DNA from: CAXPZW01 sp964221845
GTDB taxonomy: Bacteria; Bacteroidota; Bacteroidia; Flavobacteriales_D; Sanyastnellaceae
Direction: 5' to 3'
DNA length: 64,000 nt
Assembly: GCA_964221845.1 (NCBI GenBank)
Contig: CAXPZW010000036.1
Coordinates: 1-64,000, forward strand
The notes under the pieces are model-generated. The model worked only from the letters and a program-made list of their open reading frames with translations. It ran no database searches and was not told the origin of the DNA. This document shows, one piece after another, positions 39,977 through 49,493 of this stretch. A program made the translations under genes and the position numbers. Positions within the stretch are counted from its first letter, which is position 1. Each line of letters opens with the position of its first letter.

Positions 39977-42325
39977 ATGAGAGCAATCCAAACGATGTGT
40001 GTACTGGGCCTGCTGTTGAGCGGGCTCAGTGCGTTTGGACAGGATACCTTTCGGCTGCTTGTCCATGAAGAAGGCAACCTCGAGCCCCTTGCTTTTGCCA
40101 ATGTATTGGTGGAGTGCGACGGTGTTTTTGCACACGGCGTTCAAACCGACTTTGACGGTGTAGCACAAGTGCCTTTAACCCCTGGCTGTGAACTGGTCAT
40201 CGCATCATTGGGCTTTGAAGAAGTCCGCATGCCCATGCCCCAGACAACCGCAGACTTAACAGTGAGTTTGAAAAGCGAGGTGATCCTGTTCCCGGGTCCC
40301 ATGCATTGGCCCACCATCTATGCGTACAATGTCTACGAAAACCAACAGCCCGAGCCGCAATTGGCCGCCAACACCTCCATCCTGCGCGGGCAAAACTGGG
40401 ACCGTCAGCTGACCTCCTCCATGGCCCAAGCGGTCAACTTGGAAGCCGGCGTGCGTCTGGACGAACGAGGACTGGGAGGCAGTCGTCGCATCAGCATCCG
40501 TGGAAGCGCCTTGCGCAGCCCATTTGCGGTGCGTAACATCAAAGCATACGTGGATGGCATTGCGCTGACCTCCCCAGACGGTTCTACCCCGCTGGAATTG
40601 CTGGACGTGGTCGACCTCAACTCGCTGGCCATTCTGAAAGGTTCGGCGGGCAGCGTGTACGGCCCCGGAAACGGCGGAGTGTTGCTAGCCACCACCAACA
40701 GCTCTTGGCGCAGCAGCATCAAGACCGAGGCCACCGTTGGTCAATATGGGTTCCTGCGCAGCCAAACGGCGGCGCAGTACGGCTCGGACCGGGCGCGTTT
40801 CCGCGTGAGTCATGTCTACCAAGAAAACGGCGGTTACCGCGCACAAGAATTCAACCACAAGCAACAGGTGACCTTGAGCGGTTTTTGGGCCGCCTCGGAC
40901 ACGGTGAGCTACCGCATTTACGCCACGAACTACTCGGGGCGCTGGGGGTTGCCAGGAGGCATCTCTGTGGAAGACGCACGCGAAAACCCGCGTCAAGCCC
41001 GCGCCTTTGCGGAAGCCAACGGCACCCGCGTGGAGCGCACCCGTGCCCGCGTGGGACTGGCCCGCATCTGGAATACAGGCAAGTGGCGCAACACCACCAG
41101 CGTGTACGCCAACACCACCAACAAGATCAACCCATACGGCACTTCGGCCTTTTTCAACGGCTACAAAGACGAGCAGGCCCAGGGCTGGGGCGCGCGCAGC
41201 GTGCTCACCCGCAGCTATGACAGCGTGGGCAGCCGCGCGGGCTGGTTGGAAATCAGCCTCGGCGGAGAGTTCCAACTGGAAGACAACCTCCTGAATGAGT
41301 GGGAACTGGTCAACAGCAATCCGGGCGACTTCAAGTACCTGAACGAGACCCGATCTACCGCTTGGACCACCTTCCTGCAAGCCCAGTACGACGACGGCCC
41401 CTTGGAGCTCAGCGCTGGAGTCAGCCTCAACCAAACCGTGTACGACAACACCGGCGAAAGCCAGCAGCCCGACACCTTGATCTCGCTGCAACAGCGCTTT
41501 GATCCGGGAGTCATGGTGTTGCCTCGCGTTTCGATGCGTTTGCAAACCGGCAGTTGGCAATGGCACGCGCAAGGAAGCCTGGGCGCCTCGGCCCCTTCCC
41601 TGTTTGAAATGGTCAATCCCGAAGACGGCACCTTTGCCCCTGAGCTTACTGCTGAGCGCTCCCTCAACGGTGAAGTGGGCGTGGTGCGCAACTCGGCAAG
41701 CATGCTGGGCGAAGTGAATCGACCGTTGGGCTTGACGGCCTACTGGACGCGTTTGCAAGGTGCCATCCTACCGGCCAATGAAGTGCTCTTCACCAACGGC
41801 GGAGAAATTGACTTGCGCGGACTTGAGGCGTTTGCCGAGGCCATCACCGGATACGAAGGCCAAATCTGGCGTGTACACGGCCGCTCGGTGGCCGCGTTGC
41901 AGACCTACACCTTTGTGACCTTCAGCGAAGGCGAAGTGTCGTTCACCGACAAGTTTGTGCCCGGACTGCCGCAGTTCACCTGGACCAATCAAGTGTCGCT
42001 ACGCTGCAACCTCAACGCAAACGACTACAACGGGGTGATGAACCTCTTTGAACTCACCGCCACCCACCGCTGGAACGACCGCACCCCTGTGGACAACGAA
42101 AACCAAACGTGGGCCCCTGCATGGAACACCGTGGACGTGCAACTGCGCTACCACCGCAACTGGAAGCAGTGGAGCGTTTCGGCCAATGCAGGCGTGCTCA
42201 ACTTGACCAACACGTTGTACTCCAACTTCTTGCAGGTGAACGCCTTTGGTGGACGCTTCTTCAATCCAGCCCCCGGGCGCATGGCCTACGGTGGATTGGC
42301 GATTCGTTATACCTTGCCGGGGTGA
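39977..42325 (+). CDS. TonB-dependent outer membrane receptor
   Basis: The 782-aa protein has a signal peptide, a carboxypeptidase-like regulatory domain (LEPLAFANVLVECDG ... VIASLGFEEV), a plug (GLGGSRRISIRGSALRSPF, YVDGIALTSPDGSTPLEL) and a large barrel ending RMAYGGLAIRYTLPG. Architecture resembles FecA-type receptors, but the ligand is not evident. It begins directly after the stop of the sugar dehydrogenase gene with no gap, so it is surely co-transcribed. Confidence 0.92.
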   Translation: MRAIQTMCVLGLLLSGLSAFGQDTFRLLVHEEGNLEPLAFANVLVECDGVFAHGVQTDFDGVAQVPLTPGCELVIASLGFEEVRMPMPQTTADLTVSLKSEVILFPGPMHWPTIYAYNVYENQQPEPQLAANTSILRGQNWDRQLTSSMAQAVNLEAGVRLDERGLGGSRRISIRGSALRSPFAVRNIKAYVDGIALTSPDGSTPLELLDVVDLNSLAILKGSAGSVYGPGNGGVLLATTNSSWRSSIKTEATVGQYGFLRSQTAAQYGSDRARFRVSHVYQENGGYRAQEFNHKQQVTLSGFWAASDTVSYRIYATNYSGRWGLPGGISVEDARENPRQARAFAEANGTRVERTRARVGLARIWNTGKWRNTTSVYANTTNKINPYGTSAFFNGYKDEQAQGWGARSVLTRSYDSVGSRAGWLEISLGGEFQLEDNLLNEWELVNSNPGDFKYLNETRSTAWTTFLQAQYDDGPLELSAGVSLNQTVYDNTGESQQPDTLISLQQRFDPGVMVLPRVSMRLQTGSWQWHAQGSLGASAPSLFEMVNPEDGTFAPELTAERSLNGEVGVVRNSASMLGEVNRPLGLTAYWTRLQGAILPANEVLFTNGGEIDLRGLEAFAEAITGYEGQIWRVHGRSVAALQTYTFVTFSEGEVSFTDKFVPGLPQFTWTNQVSLRCNLNANDYNGVMNLFELTATHRWNDRTPVDNENQTWAPAWNTVDVQLRYHRNWKQWSVSANAGVLNLTNTLYSNFLQVNAFGGRFFNPAPGRMAYGGLAIRYTLPG

Positions 42326-42434
42326 GCACCTTAGATCCCGATTTGAACGCTTACTTGCAATCCACTGGCTTTTTGGCCTTTGAGCACTGAGTATTTCAGC
42401 AACCTATTCCCGCAATAAGCACAAAGCAAACAGG

Positions 42435-44381
42435 TCAAACGCCCGTAATCACGAATTCGGTTCGGCGGTTGCGGGCACGGCCCCGTTCGGTGTCGTTGGA
42501 ATCCACCGGTTGGGTCTCGCCCAAGCCGCGGGCTTGGAGGCGGCCGGCTTCGATGCCGCTGTTCACCAAGTATTCTACCACGGCTTTCGCGCGGTTTTCG
42601 CTGAGTACTTGGTTGTCGGCGGTGCTACCCACGTTATCAGTGTGGCCATCAATGGACACTGACACCCCTGGGTTCATACGCATGAATTCCGCCAGCTTTT
42701 CCAGCTCTGTGGTCGAGGCTGGAAGCAGGTCGTACTTGCCCGAGGCAAAGAAGATGTTGTTGAGCGTGGCCTTGCTATCGGGACGAATCTTGCTCAACAA
42801 GACCTCCAGCTCATAGGGCTCTCCCGAAGCGGTGGCTTCAGGCGTGAAGTGTCCGCTGTAGAAGAGGTAGCCTGCTTTACTGACGTTCAACCCGTAATCC
42901 CGGCCGACAGGGAGGGGCACGAGGAATGCGCCGGTGCGGTCGTCGCTGTAGCTTTCCACCACGGTTTCGCCGGTGGTGAGGTCAATCAATTCAAAACGGG
43001 CGCCGAGCTTTTTGAAGGAACCGGCGTCCAGCACTGTTCCTCGGGTGTAGGTAACCGGCGTCGGGCGCGCCTTCTCGGGCATCTCAAACTGGTACAGGTC
43101 GAGTCCTCCCATTCCGCCTTCACGGTCCGAGGCGAAGAAGGCCACTTTACCCGAGGCAGACACCAACAACGAGTTTTCACTGCCAGCGGTGTTGATGGGG
43201 TAGCCGAGGTTTTCGGGCGTGCCCCACGTGCCGTCCTCTTGCTTGCGGCTGACGTAGATGTCCAATCCGCCCATACCTGGGTGCCCGTTGCTCGAAAAGT
43301 AAAGGGTTTCGCCGTCGGGGTGGATGAGTACCGATTCCTCTTCAAAAGGCGTGTTCACCTTGCCGGGAACGGGCTTGGCTTGCGACCAGCTGCCGTTGTC
43401 CTGCAACTCCGAGTAGAAGATGTCTTGCTTGCCAATGCCATTGGGTGTACGGTACCCACGCACAAAGTAGAGCGTGCGTCCGTCGGCCGAAAAGCTGGGT
43501 TGCGATTCCCATGAGCGGGAATTGACCGCACTGCCCACGTTCTGGGGCTGGGTCCACTGGCCGCCTGAACGGGTGCACACAAACAAATCGCAACTGCCGA
43601 AGCCTTCGCGTCCCGGTCCGTAATCGCCGTACACGGCACAGGCGGTGAAGAACATGAGTTGACCGTCGGGGGCCAAGGTAGGAGCGCCTTCGCGCAAGGG
43701 GGTATTGACCTCGGCTACTGGAGATGCTGCCTCCCACGCATCTGCGGGACGGGTGCTGAGGTAAAAGTCTTCGTCGCGGCCTTCTGGAGCGCCTTTCTTG
43801 GGGATTTCACGGGTGAAGAGCAATTGGCCCTCATCCACGGTGATGCTGGGGTAGTATTCGCTGTGTTCGGAGTTGACCGCGGGGCCCAGGTTGATGGGGT
43901 CAAACGGCACCGGATTGGCCATGGCGTCGATGGCAAACCCGCACGATTCCAGCCCCAATGAGGCACGATCTACCGTGATCCCGGGTTGTGGCCCGCTTTT
44001 GAGGTAGTCCGCAAAACGCTGTGCTGCGGTGAGGTAGTCGGCCTCGAGCAGGTACAGTTCGCCCAAATAATAGTTATTGGTTGGGAAGAAGGACGGATCC
44101 AAGCGCTGGGCCTTTTCCAAGGCACCAATGGCCTGCGTGTTGCGCCCGAGCATGTTGTGGATCTGACCGGCGAGGATCCAGGTCTCGATGAACTCAGGGT
44201 CGCGTTCTTGAGCGGCTTGCAAATGGAGCAAGGCCAAGTCGTAGTCTTGGTAATCGTAGGCGGCCAAGGCCTCTTCGTAAGCCTTAACAGCTTTCTTGTC
44301 CGAGGAGGTGAATTTGCGACCGGGTTGTGCCCAAACCGTCAGGGAGACCAACAGGCCGGCGAGAAGAAGAATGCTTCGCAT
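42435..44381 (-). CDS. OmpA family protein with TPR and PD40 propeller repeats
   Basis: The 648-aa envelope protein has a signal peptide, TPR-like helices (AYEEALAAYDYQDYDLALLHL) up to about residue 110, a PD40/WD40-like propeller at about 190-410 (QPSFSADGRTLYFVRGYR; ESVLIHPDGETLYFSSNGHP; GMGGLDIYVSRKQ), a CNA-B-like insert, and a C-terminal OmpA domain (SIDGHTDNVGSTADNQVLS then RARNRRTEFVI) that binds peptidoglycan. This architecture is shared with Bacteroidota proteins linked to the type IX system (PorE-like) and to outer-membrane anchoring. ATG 44381 starts a clean signal peptide. Confidence 0.9.
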   Translation of the reverse strand: MRSILLLAGLLVSLTVWAQPGRKFTSSDKKAVKAYEEALAAYDYQDYDLALLHLQAAQERDPEFIETWILAGQIHNMLGRNTQAIGALEKAQRLDPSFFPTNNYYLGELYLLEADYLTAAQRFADYLKSGPQPGITVDRASLGLESCGFAIDAMANPVPFDPINLGPAVNSEHSEYYPSITVDEGQLLFTREIPKKGAPEGRDEDFYLSTRPADAWEAASPVAEVNTPLREGAPTLAPDGQLMFFTACAVYGDYGPGREGFGSCDLFVCTRSGGQWTQPQNVGSAVNSRSWESQPSFSADGRTLYFVRGYRTPNGIGKQDIFYSELQDNGSWSQAKPVPGKVNTPFEEESVLIHPDGETLYFSSNGHPGMGGLDIYVSRKQEDGTWGTPENLGYPINTAGSENSLLVSASGKVAFFASDREGGMGGLDLYQFEMPEKARPTPVTYTRGTVLDAGSFKKLGARFELIDLTTGETVVESYSDDRTGAFLVPLPVGRDYGLNVSKAGYLFYSGHFTPEATASGEPYELEVLLSKIRPDSKATLNNIFFASGKYDLLPASTTELEKLAEFMRMNPGVSVSIDGHTDNVGSTADNQVLSENRAKAVVEYLVNSGIEAGRLQARGLGETQPVDSNDTERGRARNRRTEFVITGV

Positions 44382-44456
44382 GCAGGTAGATTGACAAAGA
44401 ATACGCCAAAGTAGCCAACGGGACGGTTGTACTCTAGCCAGGGCTCCCCTGCCCAT

Positions 44457-45662
44457 TCACACAGGTACGTGCATAGCCGGTTCGGGCAAGTGCGCCGGTG
44501 GGCGCAGCACGTACCACACAAACCAGCCCAACAGGAAGGTGTTGCTCACGCCAATCAACCCGCTTTTGTCTAGCCACTCATCGGCAGCATAGCCGATCAG
44601 GTCAGGGGTGCTGAGCAGCCATGGCAAGGCGGCAAGGCCCAGGATGGCCCACAACCAACGCCTTCCCTGAGACCAAGGCAGCATCACTAGCAATCCCGCG
44701 AGCACCGGTATACTCCAGAGGAAATGCTCGGTATCGGTGTTGGTCAGGTTGGGAATCAGGCTGATGAGCAGGAAGAATTCCACGTATGCGCGGCGGTGAT
44801 CGGTCTGGGGCAAGCCGTGGTGGCGCAGTAAGAAGAAAATCCCCGCGGCGGCCAATCCAACTGTGATGGCAAACAACCAGGTAGGCGCCGGCAAATCGAT
44901 CCCCATCACCCCGGCGCTCATGGACGCCCATGTGTTGGCCGAGGGCAACATGGACTGGTGCTCTCGGATGGCCAAGTACCAGTCTTGCAACAAGGTCAAG
45001 TTCTCGCCCCATCCGGTCCACAGTGCAGGCAAGAGTATGCCTAGCACTACCCCTACGCTTGCTGTGCCCAGCACACGGAACTCCTTTCGCATCACCAGCC
45101 AAGGCATCAGAATCAGAAAGTGTGGCTTGGCCAGTAGCATGCAAGCATAGGCCACGCCGGCCCACTTCCATTTGCCGCGCCGGACGTGCACAAACATGCT
45201 CCATCCCAATCCGAGCAAGAGCAAATTGGTGTTGCCCAGGTGCAGCTCGTGCACCAAGTGATCTAGCATGACTGCGCTCAATACTGCCAGCAACACCCAA
45301 CCTGGTGCACCACCAGAGGGGAACAACGCCTTGGCGCGCTGCACCACACGCGGCAGCAGCCACGCCATGACCGCCACAATGGCGAAGTAAAACAAAGAGC
45401 TGGCCACCTTGACCGGCAACCACGTCAGCGGCATGAAGGGCACCAGCATCACCGGGGAATACTTGTAGTAGCCGGTCTCCACAAAAAACCACTGGCCATA
45501 TGGAGATCCTCCGGCCAACCATGCCTCGGCGGCGTCGTGGTACACGCGGAAGTCGGCCATGCCGTCGCGGCCGTTGATCCACTGGAGCACGAAGAAAGCC
45601 GTGCATCCCAGCAAAAGGACCACACGGTAGATGCGAACGGTTCTGGAATCAAGGGTGGACAT
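44457..45662 (-). CDS. GT87/DUF2029-type membrane glycosyltransferase-like protein
   Basis: This 401-aa polytopic protein has about ten transmembrane helices. The N-terminal periplasmic loop contains DFRVYHDAAEAWLAGGSPYG and YKYSPVMLVPFMPLTWLP, typical of the GT87 (DUF2029) mannosyltransferase-like family that uses polyprenyl-phosphate sugars. The Asp in MADFRVYHDA is the probable catalytic residue of the GT-C fold. The acceptor is unknown. ATG 45662 is divergent from ybaB with a 40-bp spacer. Confidence 0.83.
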   Translation of the reverse strand: MSTLDSRTVRIYRVVLLLGCTAFFVLQWINGRDGMADFRVYHDAAEAWLAGGSPYGQWFFVETGYYKYSPVMLVPFMPLTWLPVKVASSLFYFAIVAVMAWLLPRVVQRAKALFPSGGAPGWVLLAVLSAVMLDHLVHELHLGNTNLLLLGLGWSMFVHVRRGKWKWAGVAYACMLLAKPHFLILMPWLVMRKEFRVLGTASVGVVLGILLPALWTGWGENLTLLQDWYLAIREHQSMLPSANTWASMSAGVMGIDLPAPTWLFAITVGLAAAGIFFLLRHHGLPQTDHRRAYVEFFLLISLIPNLTNTDTEHFLWSIPVLAGLLVMLPWSQGRRWLWAILGLAALPWLLSTPDLIGYAADEWLDKSGLIGVSNTFLLGWFVWYVLRPPAHLPEPAMHVPV

Positions 45663-45702
45663 CGGGACAAAAAACGCAATTTTGCAGCCCAACTGCACCG
45701 GT

Positions 45703-46005
45703 ATGTTTGACAATCTGATGAACAAGCTGCAAGACATGCAGCAGCATAACGAGGCCGTCAAGGCCCAATTGGCCACCCAACACGTTACCGGCGAGGCCGA
45801 AGGCGTGAAAGTCACCGCCAACGGCAACCGCGTGATTATCGACATCCACATCCCCGCAGACCTGCTGGACGACGCCGAAGAAGTGCAGGACTTGGTGCTG
45901 TTGGCCACCAACCGCGCCTTGGAACAAGCCGGCGCCCTGCACGACCAGGAAATGGCCAAAACGGCCCGAGGCCTGCTCGGTGGCATGGGCGGATTTGGCG
46001 GGTAA
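45703..46005 (+). CDS. ybaB: YbaB/EbfC family nucleoid-associated protein
   Basis: The 100-aa protein shows the YbaB pattern: N-terminal helix (MFDNLMNKLQDMQQ), a central beta region (GEAEGVKVTANGNRVIIDIHI), a second helix (EEVQDLVLLATNRALEQA) and a Gly/Met-rich tail (LLGGMGGFGG). Members form dimers that coat DNA. It is a single gene with a bidirectional terminator after it. ATG 45703 matches family length. Confidence 0.93.
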   Translation: MFDNLMNKLQDMQQHNEAVKAQLATQHVTGEAEGVKVTANGNRVIIDIHIPADLLDDAEEVQDLVLLATNRALEQAGALHDQEMAKTARGLLGGMGGFGG

Positions 46006-46009
46006 GAAA

Positions 46010-46033
46010 AAGGGCCGCCTGCCGGCAGCCCTT
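46010..46033. terminator. bidirectional terminator between ybaB and the C25 protease gene
   Basis: AAGGGC (46010-46015) pairs with GCCCTT (46028-46033), with GCC/GGC pairing inside. Both ends are T-rich on their strand: five T on the minus strand, CTTCTCCTTCTC on the plus strand. Confidence 0.7.
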
Positions 46034-46058
46034 CTCCTTCTCAATCTTTTTTCAGCGC

Positions 46059-49000
46059 TTACTCCACAATCAGGCGGAGGGTTTGCTGGGTGCCGTCTTG
46101 CAGCACGCGTACCAAGTAAACGCCTGCGGTGAGGCTGTCTACATTCAGCTCCACGCGGTGCTGACCGGCGTTGAAGTTCTCGGTGGTGTTCAGCACGAGC
46201 TGGCCCACGGCGTTGCGCACCTCTACGGTACCCAGGCCGCCATTGTGACCGTTCCATTCCAAAGTCACCTCATCGCGTGCAGGGTTGGGGTACAGCACAA
46301 CCTCGTTGGTAGTGGTGGTTTCTACCACGCTCACTACGCTGTTGTGCGGAGGCAGGATGATGTCATCCACCCAACACGCATCGGCGCCTGAAGAAACGAT
46401 GAAGTCCTTTTCGTAGGTCCACTCCAGGGTGTGGGTGCCAGTGCTCAGGTTGTAGCTGAACTCTTGCCAGTCGTTTTCGCCCGACCAGTTCTCCATCATG
46501 GCGCCGTCGATGCGGAAGTAGAGGAAGTCGTAGTTGCCCTCGGTAGAGGTCTTGCGGGCAAATTCAACCGGACCAGCAGTGGTCACATCGATGGTGATCT
46601 GCAGGGTGGTCGAGTTGTTGTCGTTGATGTCACCTGACTGCATGGCGTAAGCGCCTTCGTACACTTCTGAACCGGTGATGAACCAATCGGCATCGCCGTC
46701 GTACGCCCAGCTGAACAGCTCGTCGGTACCGGTTTCCCAGTCTTCGATGATCAGGTTCAGGACTTCGGTGTAGGTGCGGGTAGCGGTGTAGGCGCCTGCG
46801 GTGAGGGTGTACACGAATTCAACCACTTCTCCGTCAGGAGCGTCGTCGGCTACAGTCACGCTGAAGGCAGCCATGGCGTCGCCGCCGAGTTCTGCCAGCA
46901 CGCCCAAGTCTACCGATGGGTTGTTGATCGTCACGTAAGGTGAGGTAGTGGTCAGTTCTCCAGTGGCCGCTACGGTGGCCGCGTGGCCCTCGTTCAGGTT
47001 GGTGATCATCAGGTCAGCGGTTTCGCTGTTGTCCAGGCGACCGTTGCCGTTGCCAGTAGCGTCGACCACGTCCAGCGCCTCGGCAGCGTCCACTTCAGGC
47101 GCGTTCAAGGTCACGTTGAACCCGGGGGTCCAGGTGTTGCCGTCGGTGTCGGTGACGTTCATGTCAAAGCTCACGATGTGCTGGTCTTCCACGCCGTCTA
47201 CCACGCTGAACGCGTAGCCGCCAATGGCGTCCACCATGTTGGAAGCGTTGATGTCGCCGTAGTTGTGGTAATCGTCGGTGATCACGACCAATGCGTCTTC
47301 GGTGGTGAGGGTGGCTTCTACGCCGTATGCGTTCTCGATGCCAACGTTTTCAAGGCTGATGTCGAGCAGTACGTCCTCGGCGTAGTCTGCCAGGTCGTTG
47401 CCGTTGCCCGCAGTGTCGTCGATGGCTACCGCGTCGTCGGTGATCCAAGGACCGTCGAGGGGCAGCACAGTGATGATGCCTTCGTAAGGGAGCGCGTTGA
47501 ATGCGGTACCGGTTACGGTGATGTCTACCACGTCGGTGATGGGCTCGGTCAGGGTGATGGTCACCTCGCCGCCTACGATCAGGCCGGTGCCGATGATTTC
47601 ACCGTCCAAGGTGAGTGAGATCAGTGCGTCTTCGAGGTTGGCCTCGATGGTGATGTCCTCTACACCAATGAAGGTGGTGGGGTCGTGCACCACAGCCAAG
47701 TTGACCGGGGTGGTGGTGCGCATCACGGCAGAACCGTCGCCAAACACACACCAGGTGTCCATCATCTCTTCACCGCCACCGCCGTAGGCTTCTACCATAC
47801 TCATGGAACCGTGGAAGTGGATGCCTCCGAAGGTTTGGCGGATGTCTTGTTGGCCGATTTCGGCAATGAGGTTGACCATTTCGTCCTGGCCTTCCATGGG
47901 AGGTGCCCACGACTGGAGTACCGAAGAGAACGAGCCGCCGATGCCGCCCGCAGGCTCACCGAGGTAGGTCGCTTTCAACCACTTCTCACCGAAGCAATCG
48001 CCGGTGCCGTCGTTTTCGTCGAAGTCACCCACGCAACACGCCACCGCAATCCAGTAAGGCCACGACTTGGTGTTGGTCAGGGCAAGCGCATCCTCGCCGT
48101 CGAAACCTGAAGTCGAGAATCCGTTGTGGTAGCCGTGACCGGTGTAGTTGATCAACGAGGCTCCAGTGTTGATGATGTCGGTGACATCAGAGGAGTTCGG
48201 GTTGCCCGATTGATCGGCCGTTTCGTCGCCCGGAGTGGGTGAATCGCCGCCGTGGCTGCTTTCGTACATCTCCCACACGTCGGTGTAGGTGAAGTCCAGC
48301 ATGACCTGCTTGAGGTTGTTGTTGTGCTGCCAATCGGCCTCGTCGTCGTCACCGATGCCGGTGCCTTCGTTCGAACCGATGTTGATGCCGGTAGAAGCCC
48401 ATACTTCCTCGGTGTCAGGTGTGCGCTCGTATGCAATAGACTTGGCAATTACAGGCACGAGCTCGTCGTTGTTGTGCACCAAGAAACGGGCAATCATCAC
48501 CTCTGGCATGTGGTCGTTGCCTTCCAGCATGCCGTAACAGTTGTCGCAGAAGCCTGGGCCGCCGCCGTTGATCACCAGCTCGGTGGTCACTTGGTCTTCA
48601 TCGCCCACAAGCTGAACGTAGGTGATGTCGTGCTCGGCGTACATCTCGTCGATGTGGGCCTGGATGTTTTCGATGGTGTTACCGATGTCGGCGATGTCGG
48701 TCACCCACACGTGGTGGCCTTTTTGGATTTTCCAATCCACCCACGGTTGGATGGTTTCCATGTACTGGTCGTGAGCAATCACCAGGATGCCGCCGAGCTC
48801 GTCCACCACGTCGTAGCGGTACTGGCCGTAGTTGGCAAAGTGACGGCCGTAGAGGTCGTCGTGCAGGCGGGTGGTGCGCACTTTGGGGGTGAAGTTGTTC
48901 TCGCCGATTTGGTCGAAGTCGTTGTGCACGCGCACCTCTACCGAAGTGTACACGCGCAGTACGCCGGTCACCGCATTGTACTGTACAGGGTGAAAATCCA

Positions 49001-49472
49001 CGGTCTGGCCGCGGAAGTCGCGGTAGACAAACGGGGTGCGGAGTTCGGCCACCTTCTTGGGGAAGAACGCATCGGCGCTGTATGCACCGCCAAACTCGTA
49101 AGGCACAGTGGTCGGGTCGACGTTGCGGTAGAGGTTCCCTTTGCTGGGCGCCACGTTCACGTCGGTCAATTCGTAGTACTCAGCATCGAGCACCTCCACC
49201 CAAGTGGCGGCTTGGTCATTGATGATGATGGTGCTGGTGAAGCCGTCCACGTCTGGCTCCCCGGCAATCAAGTGGCGATGGCCTTCGGCCAGGCGCACCA
49301 GTTGGGTGGTTTCGCCGTTGACCTCCACATTGTGGAACTCAAGGTCTGTGTCGGACAAGTGGAGTTTGAGGGTCGTTCCGGTGGCATCGGAATCCAAGAC
49401 CGTTACGTGTTGAGCTGACAGGAAGCCAACGCAGCACACCAAGGCAAAAAGCGCTAGGAGACGTACTTGCAT
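46059..49472 (-). CDS. gingipain-like C25 cysteine protease with T9SS sorting domain
   Basis: The 1137-aa secreted protein has a signal peptide (to about residue 20), an N-terminal propeptide-like region, and a C25 catalytic domain. The catalytic His is H446 in NYTGHGYHNG, and the Cys is C479 or C480 in IAVACCVGDF; the spacing of 33-34 agrees with that in gingipains. Ig-like and repeated beta modules follow, rich in ITDDAVAIDD-type Asp/Gly turns. The last 80 residues are a T9SS type A domain (VLYPNPARDEVTLEW ... GVYLVRVLQDG). It should be exported to the surface and degrade proteins. The minus-strand gene at 49494 lies 21 nt upstream of it and is probably co-transcribed. Confidence 0.92.
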   Translation of the reverse strand: MQVRLLALFALVCCVGFLSAQHVTVLDSDATGTTLKLHLSDTDLEFHNVEVNGETTQLVRLAEGHRHLIAGEPDVDGFTSTIIINDQAATWVEVLDAEYYELTDVNVAPSKGNLYRNVDPTTVPYEFGGAYSADAFFPKKVAELRTPFVYRDFRGQTVDFHPVQYNAVTGVLRVYTSVEVRVHNDFDQIGENNFTPKVRTTRLHDDLYGRHFANYGQYRYDVVDELGGILVIAHDQYMETIQPWVDWKIQKGHHVWVTDIADIGNTIENIQAHIDEMYAEHDITYVQLVGDEDQVTTELVINGGGPGFCDNCYGMLEGNDHMPEVMIARFLVHNNDELVPVIAKSIAYERTPDTEEVWASTGINIGSNEGTGIGDDDEADWQHNNNLKQVMLDFTYTDVWEMYESSHGGDSPTPGDETADQSGNPNSSDVTDIINTGASLINYTGHGYHNGFSTSGFDGEDALALTNTKSWPYWIAVACCVGDFDENDGTGDCFGEKWLKATYLGEPAGGIGGSFSSVLQSWAPPMEGQDEMVNLIAEIGQQDIRQTFGGIHFHGSMSMVEAYGGGGEEMMDTWCVFGDGSAVMRTTTPVNLAVVHDPTTFIGVEDITIEANLEDALISLTLDGEIIGTGLIVGGEVTITLTEPITDVVDITVTGTAFNALPYEGIITVLPLDGPWITDDAVAIDDTAGNGNDLADYAEDVLLDISLENVGIENAYGVEATLTTEDALVVITDDYHNYGDINASNMVDAIGGYAFSVVDGVEDQHIVSFDMNVTDTDGNTWTPGFNVTLNAPEVDAAEALDVVDATGNGNGRLDNSETADLMITNLNEGHAATVAATGELTTTSPYVTINNPSVDLGVLAELGGDAMAAFSVTVADDAPDGEVVEFVYTLTAGAYTATRTYTEVLNLIIEDWETGTDELFSWAYDGDADWFITGSEVYEGAYAMQSGDINDNNSTTLQITIDVTTAGPVEFARKTSTEGNYDFLYFRIDGAMMENWSGENDWQEFSYNLSTGTHTLEWTYEKDFIVSSGADACWVDDIILPPHNSVVSVVETTTTNEVVLYPNPARDEVTLEWNGHNGGLGTVEVRNAVGQLVLNTTENFNAGQHRVELNVDSLTAGVYLVRVLQDGTQQTLRLIVE

Positions 49473-49493
49473 CTTATATCGGTTTACAGGTTT

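Noticed and set aside
38471..40168. Long open frame on the minus strand opposite the sugar dehydrogenase (565 codons)
   Set aside because: It is a mirror of a GC-rich coding gene; the translation has low-complexity His/Val/Gly content and no domain. The same applies to long antisense frames at 25543-26835, 48252-49418, 33120-34088 and 40685-41758.
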